The notes: generated from the letters alone by a model not told the origin. A stretch of DNA of 35,233 bases from Gemmatimonadota bacterium (GCA_020351775.1 CP070666.1:2193823-2229055), one strand, 5' to 3'. Shown: positions 25,469 through 35,233, numbered from the stretch's first letter. Made by a program: numbers and translations.

Positions 25469-25663
25469 ATGGAGTCAAGAGAGTTCCCCACCTGCAAGAA
25501 GTGCGCTGAAGGCGTGCTGCTGCCGCTGTCGGACTACGGTCGGGACGGGGCGCCGATTACGTACAAGGCGTGGGTCTGCAACAATCCGGAATGCGGTTTC
25601 AACATCCGGATCGACAACGGCGAGATTTCGCTCGGGCGGGCGATCGGGCAGAGCTTCAAGTAG
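25469..25663 (+). CDS. Small zinc-ribbon protein
   Basis: A 64-residue protein with two cysteine knuckles: CKKC (C9, C12) and CNNPEC (C37, C42), the pattern of a treble-clef or ribbon zinc site. No catalytic motif is present. GGGAGG lies 12 bases before ATG 25469. It is not recognised beyond the zinc-ribbon type; such proteins often bind nucleic acid or serve as partners. It sits directly after the Minf_1886-family gene. Confidence 0.7.
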   Translation: MESREFPTCKKCAEGVLLPLSDYGRDGAPITYKAWVCNNPECGFNIRIDNGEISLGRAIGQSFK

Positions 25664-25751
25664 GTTCTGCCCCGACCCTACGGGATTGGGCGGGAGCGGA
25701 GCCGCGACCGGTCTCCCCCCAACATCAATCAATCTGCTGCATAGCTAAATC

Positions 25752-27317
25752 GTGACCACGATTCCGGTCCTCGACGCCGCACAGGCTGCATCCTGGGACG
25801 AGCACGCTCGCGTCGCTGCCCATATCCCCAGCCGCGTCCTGATGGAGGCGGCCGGTCGTTCCGTTGCCCAGGTGATCGCCCGTGATTTCGGGACGGCGCT
25901 GCACCGGGGCGTCCTGGTCGTGGCGGGGCATGGCAACAACGGCGGCGATGGCTGGGTGGCCGCTCGTGCACTGCAGGCGCTCGGCGTGCGGGTGTATGCG
26001 GTCGACGAGGACCGACGCCGCTCCCGGGACTGCGAGGCCAACCGCAAGCTGGCGTTGAGCGAGGGTGTGGTGCGGTTGGGTCCGGCGGAGGCCTGGCCCG
26101 CCGCAGGCGTCGTGGTCGACGCGATTCTGGGTACCGGCGCCTCCGGCCCCCCGCGCGGATCGATCGGCGAGCTGGCTCACAAGCTGGTCGACTGCGGGGC
26201 CCCTGTCGTCGCCGTCGACGGCCCCACCGGCCTCGATCTCACCACGGGCGAGGCTCACGGACCCGTGGTGGCCGCCGTGACCGTGACGTTCGGTGGCGTG
26301 CGCCGCGGACACCTGCTGCAGCGATCCTGGTGCGGCAGGGTCGTTGTGGCCGAGATCGGGTTCCCGCCTGCGTTCCCGGAATGGCCCGTCCTCGTCGAAG
26401 ACCGCTGGGCCGGAGCTGCACTGCCGCCGTTCCAGGCACAGATGCACAAGGGAGACCGCGGGAGGGTACTCGTGATCGGCGGAGATCACGGGATGGCGGG
26501 TGCCGCGATCCACGCCGCTACCACCGCGCTGGCCTCGGGTGCCGGTCTGGCCAAGATCGCGGCCCACGAGGTCACGATCCAGGCTGCGCAGGAGCGGCTG
26601 CCGGACGCGCTCACGGTTCTCACCGCTCTGGGGCCCGAGATCGAGGACGGGCTGGCTGACGCGATTGAGTGGGCCGACGCCCTGGTGCTGGGTCCGGGAC
26701 TGGGCCGCGGCTCGGCCCGGCAGGCGCTGGTCCAAGCGATTCTGGAGCGGGCCGACAAGCCGGTAGTGATCGATGCCGACGCACTGCATAGCGGGTTCGG
26801 CACCCTGACAGCGGGCACGGCGCCACGGGTCCTCACACCACACCCGGGCGAGTTCCGTGTCGCGTTCCCCGATCTGGCCGATCACTTGGGGTCGGATCGA
26901 TTCACCGCTGCATCCGCTGCTGCGGATACGCTTGCCGAGGGGACCGCCGCGCCCGACGGGTCCGCCGGTTCCGTCGTGCTCCTCAAAGGTGTGCCGACCA
27001 TAATCGCTCGAGCCGGTTCAGCCCCGCGGGTCGTGGCCGCCGGCAACCCTGCCCTGGCCACCGGTGGCAGCGGCGATCTGCTGGCCGGCTTCATCGCCTC
27101 GTTCCTCGCCCAGCGGCTGTCGCCGCTGGACGCCGCCGCACTGGGCGCTCACGTGATGGGCCGCGCAGCGGAGATCGCGTCCGAGGGCAACGCTGTGCGG
27201 TCGACGCGGCCGGGCGATGTGACTCGAGCCTTGCCGCGGCTGTGGGGTGAGCTTGCCAATCCGCCGGCCGTGAGGCCCCCGGTCCTGATCGAGCTGGAAC
27301 CGCCTGCCCTAGTGTGA
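25752..27317 (+). CDS. nnr: Bifunctional NAD(P)HX epimerase / ADP- or ATP-dependent NAD(P)HX dehydratase
   Basis: This fused metabolite-repair enzyme re-makes NAD(P)H from its hydrated forms: an N-terminal YjeF_N epimerase (about 1-215) and a C-terminal carbohydrate-kinase-like dehydratase (about 230-510). Visible motifs are AGHGNNGGDGW in the epimerase, and LTPHPGEF and GNPALATGGSGDLLAG in the dehydratase nucleotide/substrate site. Its 521 residues are usual for the fusion. It starts at GTG 25752, with no clear Shine-Dalgarno. The stop overlaps the GTG of the next gene by four bases (GTGA), coupling it to the propeller protein. A run of Ala/Asp/Gly around TAAPDGSAGS is a likely linker. Confidence 0.95.
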   Translation: MTTIPVLDAAQAASWDEHARVAAHIPSRVLMEAAGRSVAQVIARDFGTALHRGVLVVAGHGNNGGDGWVAARALQALGVRVYAVDEDRRRSRDCEANRKLALSEGVVRLGPAEAWPAAGVVVDAILGTGASGPPRGSIGELAHKLVDCGAPVVAVDGPTGLDLTTGEAHGPVVAAVTVTFGGVRRGHLLQRSWCGRVVVAEIGFPPAFPEWPVLVEDRWAGAALPPFQAQMHKGDRGRVLVIGGDHGMAGAAIHAATTALASGAGLAKIAAHEVTIQAAQERLPDALTVLTALGPEIEDGLADAIEWADALVLGPGLGRGSARQALVQAILERADKPVVIDADALHSGFGTLTAGTAPRVLTPHPGEFRVAFPDLADHLGSDRFTAASAAADTLAEGTAAPDGSAGSVVLLKGVPTIIARAGSAPRVVAAGNPALATGGSGDLLAGFIASFLAQRLSPLDAAALGAHVMGRAAEIASEGNAVRSTRPGDVTRALPRLWGELANPPAVRPPVLIELEPPALV

Positions 27318-28921
27318 TCCAGCCGCTTATCCGGTTTTGCCTGCTGTCGTCTCTGGCCCACGCTGCGGCTGCGCCGGTCTTCGGCCAGACGGGGTCGCGC
27401 CTGTGGCGTCCGGAGGAACGGGCGCTGATCGCCGACATGAGTGTGGTGGATGCCGTGGCGGCGGACGAGAATGTGCTGTACGTGGTCACACGTGCGGGCA
27501 TCGCGGTTTACGACCTCCGGTTCGATCGGTGGGAGCTGCCGGTTACCACGCTGGACGGCTACGTGCCCGCACCGGTGTTGGCCGCGCTGGTTGACCCCAC
27601 CGACCAATCACTGTGGCTGGGCACCGTGACCGGAGTGGCGAACTACTCGCCGCGCATGAGGTGGCACCAGACAGCGGCCGTCACGGGCGGGGCGGCCGAG
27701 CTGATGATGGACCGTGAGGATGCGTTTGCCGGAGTCTACCTGCGTAACCGGTCCGGTTGGCAGTTCCTACCCCGTGGCGGGGTGATGGCGCGGCCGGTCA
27801 GCTCGCTCCCGCCGGCCCGACGGCAGATCCGCACTGCTTCGCTGCAGGAAATCGTGACCCGGCATCCGGAGATCGAGACCATGCGCGCGGGAACGCTGCT
27901 GGACGACCGCATGCGGAGCTTCCGTTATACCGCCGCGGCCGAGGTGCCACTGCGCGGGCTCGTGTTTCTCGGCACCAACGGCCTCGGTGTGGTGCGATAC
28001 GATATCGGTATCGCCAGCTTCGAGGTGCTCCCGTTCGGCCTGCTCGCGCCGGGAGCATCGGCGGTCGCATTGGCACCGGGCGGCGTGTGGGTCGGCAGCG
28101 ACGGGCGCTCGAGCAGATCGGGCTTCACGTTCGTCAGCAGCGATCTGCAGCGGTTCCGGTTCGAGCAAGGCCCCCGCGTGACCGGCTTCGGCATGGGTGC
28201 GGTGCACGCGATGGCCCTGCGCGGGGAGGAGTTGTGGGCCGCTACCGATGGCGGCGTCGTGGTTGTGGGTCCGTCCGGCGCCGCTCGGCGCTTCACTACG
28301 GTCCAGGGTCTGCCCGCCGGCCGCGTGCTGTCGCTGGCTCACGGCGCCGGCGGTGTCTGGAGTGGTACGCAGCGAGGCCTGGCCTTGGTGCGAGACGACG
28401 GTACGGTCACGCGGGTCGGCGCGCAGCTGTTCGATCGCGTGAATGCGGTTGCAGTCGAGGGTGACAGGGTGTGGGTCGGGTCACGGGCGGGATTAGGTTT
28501 GTCGTGGGTGGGTTCCGATCGGGTTGTGGTGCCCCCCGACGTGGCTGCGATTCCGGAGCTGGGTGACGCCATTGTGGACGTGGCGCTGAGCGACGTGGTC
28601 CTGGTCGCCGCGCTTAGGGACAGGATCGTATGGCGCTGGCGTAGGGGCGACGGTGCTGCAGCTGCTGGCAACGGCTGGCAGGTGGAGCGACCTGTCGCCG
28701 AGTTGGGTGAACTCACGTCCGTGGTGTGCGACGGTGACAGAATCTGGTTGGGGGGCAGCCGCGGGTTTGCCAGCTATCGGCCAGCCACGCGCGCGTTTGT
28801 CTTCTACACTGCACCTGGCGATGTCCCGGGGGTGGTGTGGGACGTTGTAGTGGACGACCGCTATCTCTGGCTGGCGACGGAAGCAGGGTTGGTGAGGGTC
28901 GACAAAAGGGTGGTTCCTTAG
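27314..28921 (+). CDS. Secreted beta-propeller protein (two-component-regulator propeller-like repeats)
   Basis: A 535-residue protein with an N-terminal signal peptide (MIQPLIRFCLLSSLAHAAAA, cleavage likely near VFGQ) and then beta-strand repeats. Repeats recur about every 40-50 residues with patterns such as DQSLWLGTVTGV, EELWAATDGGVVVV, GGVWSGTQRGLALV, DRVWVGSRAGLGL and DRIWLGGSRGFASY: an aromatic/leucine, small glycine-rich turn and valine strand. That is the Reg_prop type seen in sensor kinases, but no kinase or DNA-binding domain follows. It is probably periplasmic and binds an unknown ligand or partner. It is translationally coupled to the NAD(P)HX repair gene. Confidence 0.8.
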   Translation: MIQPLIRFCLLSSLAHAAAAPVFGQTGSRLWRPEERALIADMSVVDAVAADENVLYVVTRAGIAVYDLRFDRWELPVTTLDGYVPAPVLAALVDPTDQSLWLGTVTGVANYSPRMRWHQTAAVTGGAAELMMDREDAFAGVYLRNRSGWQFLPRGGVMARPVSSLPPARRQIRTASLQEIVTRHPEIETMRAGTLLDDRMRSFRYTAAAEVPLRGLVFLGTNGLGVVRYDIGIASFEVLPFGLLAPGASAVALAPGGVWVGSDGRSSRSGFTFVSSDLQRFRFEQGPRVTGFGMGAVHAMALRGEELWAATDGGVVVVGPSGAARRFTTVQGLPAGRVLSLAHGAGGVWSGTQRGLALVRDDGTVTRVGAQLFDRVNAVAVEGDRVWVGSRAGLGLSWVGSDRVVVPPDVAAIPELGDAIVDVALSDVVLVAALRDRIVWRWRRGDGAAAAGNGWQVERPVAELGELTSVVCDGDRIWLGGSRGFASYRPATRAFVFYTAPGDVPGVVWDVVVDDRYLWLATEAGLVRVDKRVVP

Positions 28922-28926
28922 CAGGA

Positions 28927-29111
28927 AGCAGGGAGCGGGGAGCGGAAATGAGGAGTGCAGAGTGCAGATTGGCGATTTGAGATTGCAGATTCGAGCGGGC
29001 GTACAGGGCACGGTGGTGGAGTGGGGTCCGCGCCCCGCTCCCTGCACCCCGCTCCCCGAACGCCGGCAGCGGTGGGTGGGGCGGTCTGCTCCCCGCTCCC
29101 CGCTCCCTGCT
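28927..29111. repeat. Intergenic dispersed repeat, copy 1, bounded by 19-bp inverted arms
   Basis: The spacer 28922-29160 has no gene. It begins and ends with perfect 19-base inverted arms: AGCAGGGAGCGGGGAGCGG at 28927-28945 and its reverse complement at 29093-29111. Between them are a 29-base stretch (28963-28991, starting TGCAGATTGGCG) that is identical to 32470-32498, and further C-rich blocks (around 29035-29059) echoing the arms. The structure looks like a small non-coding mobile or REP-like element of about 185 bases. No open frame, transposase or direct target repeat is seen. Confidence 0.6.
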
Positions 29112-29160
29112 CCCCTTTAACCGCAACGTGTGACCGCACCGAATGGGCGCCTGACCACGA

Positions 29161-30102
29161 ATGGCAAGTCTGACTCCGTTGGCCGAAGGTCCTGAATTCG
29201 ACAAGATCCGCGCGATCTGGCGTGCGCTGGGAGACCACGGTGCCGGGGCGGGGGACGACTGTGCCATCGTAGAGTTGGGTAGCGAGACGGTGGCGTTGTC
29301 GAGCGACATGGCGGTCGAGGGGATCCATTTCAGGGCGGGCTGGCTCGAGCCGCGCGAGCTGGGCTGGCGTGCGGGGGCGGCGGCGCTGTCGGACCTGGCC
29401 GCGGTGGCGGCCCAGCCTCGTGGGGTGCTGGTGAGCCTGGCGCTTATCCCTGAGTGGCCCGACGAGTTCGTCGCCGAGCTGATGGCTGGAGTCGGAGATG
29501 TGGCGGCGTCGGTCGGGGCGCTGGTGTGGGGCGGTGACGTGGTGCGGGGTGACAGGCTGGTGGTGGATGTGTTGGTGGTGGGCACGGTTGCCGATCCGGT
29601 ACTGCGTACCGGTGCGCAGGTCGGCGACGAGTTGTGGGTGACCGGGCGGCTTGGCGGTCCGGCACGGGCGATCGCGGCGTGGGAGGCGGGCATCGAGCCG
29701 GAACGGACCGCGCGGGAGCGGTTCGCCCATCCCGAGCCACGGGTCGCGGCGGCGATGTGGTTGCGGGATGAGGGAGCCACGGCGCTGATCGACTTGAGCG
29801 ACGGGCTGGTGCAGGATGCTGGTCAGCTCGCTGCGGCATCGGGCGTGCGTTGCGTGATCGACGTAGACGCCGTACCGCGACACCCTGCGGTCGATGATGG
29901 CGAGACGGCGTTGGCGAGCGGAGAGGAGTTCGAGTTGCTGGTGGCGCTGCCGGTCGATGCGGAGCCCGATCTGGCGCGACGGTTCGGGCAGGAGCATGGT
30001 CTGGAGCTGACTCGCATCGGTGCGGTCGAGAGCGGCGCGGGTCTGGAGCTGCAGAGCGGGGGCGAGCCGGTTGCGCCCCCGGCGGGATTTCGCCACTTCT
30101 AG
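29161..30102 (+). CDS. thiL: Thiamine-monophosphate kinase
   Basis: ThiL phosphorylates thiamine monophosphate to the active diphosphate, the last step of thiamine synthesis. The 313-residue protein has the metal/nucleotide motif GDDCAIV (31-37), SSDMAVEGIHF with D49, and GWRAGAAALSDLAAVAAQPRG, typical of the PurM/SelD/ThiL fold. The latter family includes SelD, and because selA is present I checked: the SSDMAVEGIHF pattern and the absence of a Cys/Sec N-terminal catalytic loop fit ThiL, not SelD. It starts with ATG 29161 and ends 7 bases before plsC. The start is downstream of the dispersed repeat. Confidence 0.93.
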   Translation: MASLTPLAEGPEFDKIRAIWRALGDHGAGAGDDCAIVELGSETVALSSDMAVEGIHFRAGWLEPRELGWRAGAAALSDLAAVAAQPRGVLVSLALIPEWPDEFVAELMAGVGDVAASVGALVWGGDVVRGDRLVVDVLVVGTVADPVLRTGAQVGDELWVTGRLGGPARAIAAWEAGIEPERTARERFAHPEPRVAAAMWLRDEGATALIDLSDGLVQDAGQLAAASGVRCVIDVDAVPRHPAVDDGETALASGEEFELLVALPVDAEPDLARRFGQEHGLELTRIGAVESGAGLELQSGGEPVAPPAGFRHF

Positions 30103-30109
30103 TGCCGAC

Positions 30110-32429
<2,320 letters not shown>

Positions 32430-32435
32430 GTAGTT

Positions 32436-32546
32436 TTTCAGGGAGCAGGGAGCAGGTGTGATTGGCGATTGCAGATTGGCGATTTGAGATTGCAGATTTG
32501 TTGGGGCCGTTCGATCTAGAATCGCCGGTTTGGCGATCTGCAATCG
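32436..32546. repeat. Intergenic dispersed repeat, copy 2
   Basis: Between ftsB and tRNA-Met. It starts with AGGGAGCAGGGAGCAGG (32440-32456), related to the arms of copy 1, then an 11-base-class GATTGGCGATTGCAG module and the 29-base block 32470-32498 that is identical to 28963-28991. On the right, ATCTGCAATCG (32536-32546) is the inverse of CGATTGCAGAT at 32466-32476, so this copy can fold back on itself. No coding capacity is seen. It differs from copy 1 in lacking the right-hand GC-rich arm. Confidence 0.6.
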
Positions 32547-32580
32547 GGCGGGGTAGGGAAGTGTGGAGAGGTTGGATTGT

Positions 32581-32654
32581 GGCGGAGTAGCTCAGCTGGT
32601 TAGAGCAGCGGAATCATAATCCGCGTGTCGGGGGTTCGAGTCCCTCCTCCGCTA
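32581..32654 (+). tRNA. tRNA-Met (anticodon CAT)
   Basis: A 74-nucleotide cloverleaf folds cleanly: acceptor GGCGGAG/CTCCGCT (32581-32587 with 32647-32653, one G-U at the end), D arm GCTC...GAGC, anticodon stem GCGGA/TCCGC with the 7-base loop ATCATAA (anticodon CAT), variable GTGTC, and T arm GGGGG/CCCTC with loop TTCGAGT. The discriminator A is at 32654; CCA is not encoded. Sequence and lack of a C1-A72 mismatch point to elongator tRNA-Met; a tRNA-Ile with lysidine-modified CAT is the other option. Its 3' end borders the integrase gene. Confidence 0.9.
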
Positions 32655-32668
32655 CCTACTAAATGATT

Positions 32669-32710
32669 GATTCGGTGGCGCTTACGTTTTAGTGTTGCCG
32701 AATCTTTTTT
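32669..32710 (+). terminator. Rho-independent terminator downstream of tRNA-Met
   Basis: GATTCGG (32669-32675) pairs with CCGAATC (32698-32704); further wobble pairing of TGGCGC with GTGTTG extends the stem toward a 10-base loop. Six T follow (32705-32710). It ends the transcript running through tRNA-Met. As it lies beyond the tRNA 3' end, it may have arrived with the integrated element. Confidence 0.7.
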
Positions 32711-32723
32711 ATGTGATTTCTTG

Positions 32724-32745
32724 ACAGTGGGACAAACAGTGGGAC
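32724..32745. repeat. Short direct repeat near the integrase gene
   Basis: ACAGTGGGAC occurs at 32724-32733 and again at 32736-32745, two bases apart (12-base period). It is between the terminator and the integrase stop, about 70-90 bases from the tRNA end. The position and short period suggest a candidate arm-type binding site of the recombinase; the right end of the element is not available for comparison. Confidence 0.4.
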
Positions 32746-32763
32746 TGGTTGTGAAGGACCTTC

Positions 32764-33834
32764 TCAACTCGCGGTTCTGAGCATCACATTGGCTACTGCG
32801 GTCGCCACCTCTCCCTTGTCTTTCTGTCTGGTGTAGCGACGTGTCATCTCCGGTGTTGTGTGTCGCAGAGTGGCCTGAACCTTCGCTTCCTGAACACCCT
32901 CATTGATGGCCCATTGGCCTGTGCAGTGTCGCAGGTCGTGCAACCGCAAGGTCTCGTCCGCCTTGGCAGCGTTGAGTGCTCGTTTCCAGTACTTCCTTAG
33001 CCAACCGTACTTTACGGGAGCGGGCACGGCGGCCTCAATCCACGGCCACATCCTCTCGTCAACATAGACGGTCGCGGCAGACTCGGCTGTCTTGGTACCC
33101 GGTACCCTGATACCACACACACTGGGCAGTAGATCTTGCTTGGTCAGCCTCAGATACTCGCCGACCCTGAGACCCGTGAGCGCCAGCAACACGAACGCTG
33201 CGCGAACGAACTCCGGTGCCGCGTTCACGACGCGCCAGAACAACTCGGGGTTGATGTCTGGTACCCGCTCGACCTCTTTCCGCTTGGGGACTTCCTTCAT
33301 CACTCTGCGCCTGAACGGGTGGTGGACATCTCCCATGGTGTCGCTGAGGAACTTGGATACGGCTCTCCATGCGTGGTTGTAGTCAGCGTTGCTGCCGGGC
33401 CATTCCTTCTCAATGCGTTTCCAGTCGAGCTTCTCAAGATCAGCAACTGTGGCCGTCGCCTTGAGGCCAGACCGTTCCCGGAGCTTGGCGAACGAGACCT
33501 CGTAGCGTCGCCTCGTCTCTCTGCTGGCCGCGCTCTTCGGTAGCCACGCCTCAACTGCATCCCACAGATTCTGTGACAGTACTCGGCGGTCACCAGTCAG
33601 GCTGTCGAGATCGTCACTGCGGTCAGCCTCCAGGACCTCCGTGAGCGTAGTCTCACCGGCCTTGATGGCCCGCAGGATGTCCAACCTACCCTTGTCGTAC
33701 AGTCGTGTGAGGAGGCCATTGCGGGCCTTGAATCCAGCCTTGGTGGTCGCCCCGCTGGCGATTGCAATGCGGCCTACGCCCGGAAACATCCGGTCGATCC
33801 GGTAGCTGCCTCCTTTGCTTGTTCGATGCGCCAT
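32764..33834 (-). CDS. int: Tyrosine recombinase/integrase
   Basis: A 356-residue site-specific recombinase. The catalytic pentad is seen: R223 in ALTGLRVGEYLRL, K248 in TKTAESA, H299-x-x-R302 in LRLHDLRHCTGQWA, H325 in ATLRHTT and the nucleophile Y334 in TRRYTRQ. The N-terminal part contains the core-binding SAM-like region (about 85-170). ATG 33834 has AGGAGG four bases upstream. It is transcribed toward the tRNA-Met whose 3' end lies 110 bases past its stop, indicating integration at that tRNA. The gene is downstream of the HTH protein in the same direction. Confidence 0.95.
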   Translation of the reverse strand: MAHRTSKGGSYRIDRMFPGVGRIAIASGATTKAGFKARNGLLTRLYDKGRLDILRAIKAGETTLTEVLEADRSDDLDSLTGDRRVLSQNLWDAVEAWLPKSAASRETRRRYEVSFAKLRERSGLKATATVADLEKLDWKRIEKEWPGSNADYNHAWRAVSKFLSDTMGDVHHPFRRRVMKEVPKRKEVERVPDINPELFWRVVNAAPEFVRAAFVLLALTGLRVGEYLRLTKQDLLPSVCGIRVPGTKTAESAATVYVDERMWPWIEAAVPAPVKYGWLRKYWKRALNAAKADETLRLHDLRHCTGQWAINEGVQEAKVQATLRHTTPEMTRRYTRQKDKGEVATAVANVMLRTAS

Positions 33835-33903
33835 ACTTCCTCCTGTTGATTGCGGTTCCGAGACTACCCCCTCTTCTCTAATTTCGGCTTACCGCAATCC
33901 CTG

Positions 33904-34122
33904 TTACTGACCCCTCCTGCTCTCCAGCCAGGAGAGCACATCATCCTTGAACCACCGGACCGTGGAATGGCCGAGCGGGACCTTGTAAGGCACGTTACGC
34001 CGCACCCAGGCGGCGGAAACACCCCCTATTAGATCCGCTACCTCGGCGGCGTTGAGCAGTCGGCCACGGTCGGGGGGTGGAGCGACAGGCGACTCCACCA
34101 CACGTTCAACGTCCGGCGTCAT
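33904..34122 (-). CDS. Small HTH DNA-binding protein, excisionase/AlpA-like
   Basis: A 72-residue protein, taking ATG 34122 with AGGAGG nine bases upstream; an in-frame ATG at 34200 would add an Arg-rich 26-residue extension overlapping the previous stop. The core LLNAAEVADLIGGVSAAWVRRNV followed by VPLGHSTVRWFKDDVLSWL is the MerR/excisionase-type helix-turn-helix with wing. Position directly before the integrase suggests a recombination directionality factor or element regulator. The integrase gene follows by 69 bases. Confidence 0.75.
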   Translation of the reverse strand: MTPDVERVVESPVAPPPDRGRLLNAAEVADLIGGVSAAWVRRNVPYKVPLGHSTVRWFKDDVLSWLESRRGQ

Positions 34123-34199
34123 AACCTGTCGCCTCCTCCGGCGGTGCCGGAGAGTCGTGGTGTGGGGCCGAGGGGCGCGTCGGTCTGTGACCACCCTCA

Positions 34200-35233
34200 T
34201 TACGCGGCGCTCCTGGAGTCTGTGCGGTTATCACCAGGGGTTTCCTCACCAGATTCTAGAGGTACCTCTGTCTTCTTCTTAACTCCCTCACCTTTAGATT
34301 TCTGTGCGGAAACCCCGCCCTGCCGTAACCATCGCTCTGCCGTCGGGCTGAGGATGTAAGTACTTGGTGGTTTGCCACCAAGGCAGCTACTCGGTCCGTC
34401 ACCATCTTCCTTGAGTACAAGGCTCAATAGCCTAAGGTCTTCTAAGGCCATTCGCACAGCGGACTCGCTGACAATGTCCGTGAAATCATTCACGGTGAGC
34501 TTGGTTCCTTCTCGACCGTATGTGATGAGTCTCTTGAGGATCGAGCGTCTGGGCTCCGGCATGCAGTCGAATGCAATGCGTTCAATCAGCTTCACGTCGT
34601 ATAGCTCTGTGTCACCCCTAAGCGCGGTCAGTGCGATGGCCACGAGATGCAGGTTCTTGACTATCCGATGCGGTAGCTCTGGAGCCGGAGGCAGGATCAC
34701 GGGGTTTCCGCTAGCATACTGGTTTCGCTCAACATGAGTGCGGACGGTTGCAGCGAACGTGGCGAGACATGCCACTCGGTGCCTTGTGTCGTCGCTGAGC
34801 CTGACACGCTCCACACATGCCGTAGCTTCTGTGATGGCTTGTTCGTATGCAGTGTGTAGCGCCTGCCGGACTTTTCCCTCTTGTCCGATGTTCGATATGG
34901 TGTCGTAGGCAAGGTCCTCCAGCGCCCTGCCTGGCAGAGCGTTGAACCGGATCTTCAAGCACCGTTCGCCGAGTTGAGAGTCGAACGCCCGGTGCCTGTC
35001 GATTGCGGGGGTGATGCCTATGATCACGGCTGCCTTACCCTTCCAGCTGCGTCTCACTCCGTTACCGTATTCGCGTGCGTATGAGCCGTCATAGACCTCG
35101 CGCAGTTGGGCATAGATGTCTCCACGTCCGTAGGGGTTGCCCTCCAGTAGCGAGCTAAGCTCCTTGATGAGCAAGAACGGCCGATCACCCAACCGGGTAA
35201 GTAGAGACGGGTCTCCACCTCCCAACCACAAGC
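34200..35233 (-). CDS. Element-encoded AAA-like ATPase with C-terminal winged helix (5' end outside window)
   Basis: A partial protein of at least 344 codons, open at the window edge. It contains a Walker-B/sensor-type segment PFLLIKELSSLLEGN, then IYAQLREVYDGSYAREY and AAVIIGITPAIDRHRAFDSQ with LGERCLKIRF, patterns I associate with phage/ICE-encoded DNA primase-helicase type ATPases; Walker A must lie upstream, beyond 35233. The C-terminal part (RRSILKRLITYGREGTKLTVNDFT and VRMALEDLRLLSL) looks like a winged-helix DNA-binding domain, followed by a Lys/Ser-rich tail. It probably serves replication or mobility of the integrated element. Its stop shares one base with ATG 34200 (TAATG). Confidence 0.6.
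   Translation of the reverse strand, partial: LWLGGGDPSLLTRLGDRPFLLIKELSSLLEGNPYGRGDIYAQLREVYDGSYAREYGNGVRRSWKGKAAVIIGITPAIDRHRAFDSQLGERCLKIRFNALPGRALEDLAYDTISNIGQEGKVRQALHTAYEQAITEATACVERVRLSDDTRHRVACLATFAATVRTHVERNQYASGNPVILPPAPELPHRIVKNLHLVAIALTALRGDTELYDVKLIERIAFDCMPEPRRSILKRLITYGREGTKLTVNDFTDIVSESAVRMALEDLRLLSLVLKEDGDGPSSCLGGKPPSTYILSPTAERWLRQGGVSAQKSKGEGVKKKTEVPLESGEETPGDNRTDSRSAA

Larger units (their letters stand above)
32655..35233. mobile_element. Left/tRNA-proximal end of an integrative genetic element inserted at tRNA-Met (extends beyond window)
   Basis: From the tRNA 3' end rightward the genes change to a tyrosine recombinase, an HTH protein and an AAA-like ATPase on the minus strand, ordered so that the integrase is closest to the tRNA. 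This is the standard layout of phages, ICEs and plasmids that use a tRNA 3' end as attB. A direct 10-base repeat next to the integrase could be arm-type recombinase sites. The other end (attR and a repeat of the tRNA 3' end) is beyond the window, so the element's size and type are unknown. Confidence 0.75.

Noticed and set aside
29161..30102. SelD (selenophosphate synthetase) instead of ThiL
   Set aside because: The SSDMAVEGIHF motif and the lack of the SelD catalytic Cys/Sec loop fit ThiL.

Overview
The window looks like a chromosomal segment of a GC-rich, Gram-negative-type bacterium, most likely Gemmatimonadota. I infer this from a receptor-like Ser/Thr kinase with a TPR-rich extracytoplasmic part paired with a BTAD/AAA regulator, a DUF2723 membrane protein, an Ig-like 'PPGGP' lipoprotein, and heavy use of GTG/TTG starts with overlapping stop/start codons. 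No rRNA or other phylogenetic marker was compared, so the phylum is an inference.

Layout. Positions 1-15851 are coded on the minus strand and 15928-32654 on the plus strand, diverging from a short AT-rich promoter island (15852-15927). Reading outward on the minus strand: BON-domain membrane protein, valS, Ig-like lipoprotein, selA, a secreted PPC-domain protein, purN, purH, a DUF2723 membrane protein, then a receptor-like Ser/Thr kinase and a BTAD/AAA-type regulator that runs off the left edge. The regulator is missed by simple ORF finding because its stop lies outside the window. On the plus strand: a 55-residue membrane protein coupled to thrS; a promoter with a palindromic operator candidate; thiolase with its own terminator; a tightly overlapped set (CPBP protease, 3-hydroxyacyl-CoA dehydrogenase, acyl-CoA dehydrogenase, leucine-type dehydrogenase, glyA); a Minf_1886-family protein; a small zinc ribbon; a bifunctional NAD(P)HX repair enzyme; a secreted beta-propeller; then thiL-plsC-eno-ftsB and tRNA-Met(CAT).

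From just past the tRNA to the right edge (about 32655-35233) lies the end of an integrated mobile element: a tyrosine recombinase, a small HTH (excisionase/AlpA-like) protein and a partial ATPase with a C-terminal winged helix, all transcribed toward the tRNA. The cargo lies beyond the window. Two intergenic spacers flanking thiL-plsC-eno-ftsB share an identical 29-bp sequence and related G-rich arms, which points to a dispersed repeat family.

Functionally the host genes cover translation (valS, thrS, selA, tRNA-Met), one-carbon and purine metabolism (purN, purH, glyA), short-chain acyl-CoA and branched amino-acid metabolism, envelope proteins and central glycolysis (eno). I found no unmistakably new system. 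The best leads are the 5' cis-regulatory element of the thiolase, the repeat family, the kinase/regulator pair and the edge of the tRNA-integrated element.
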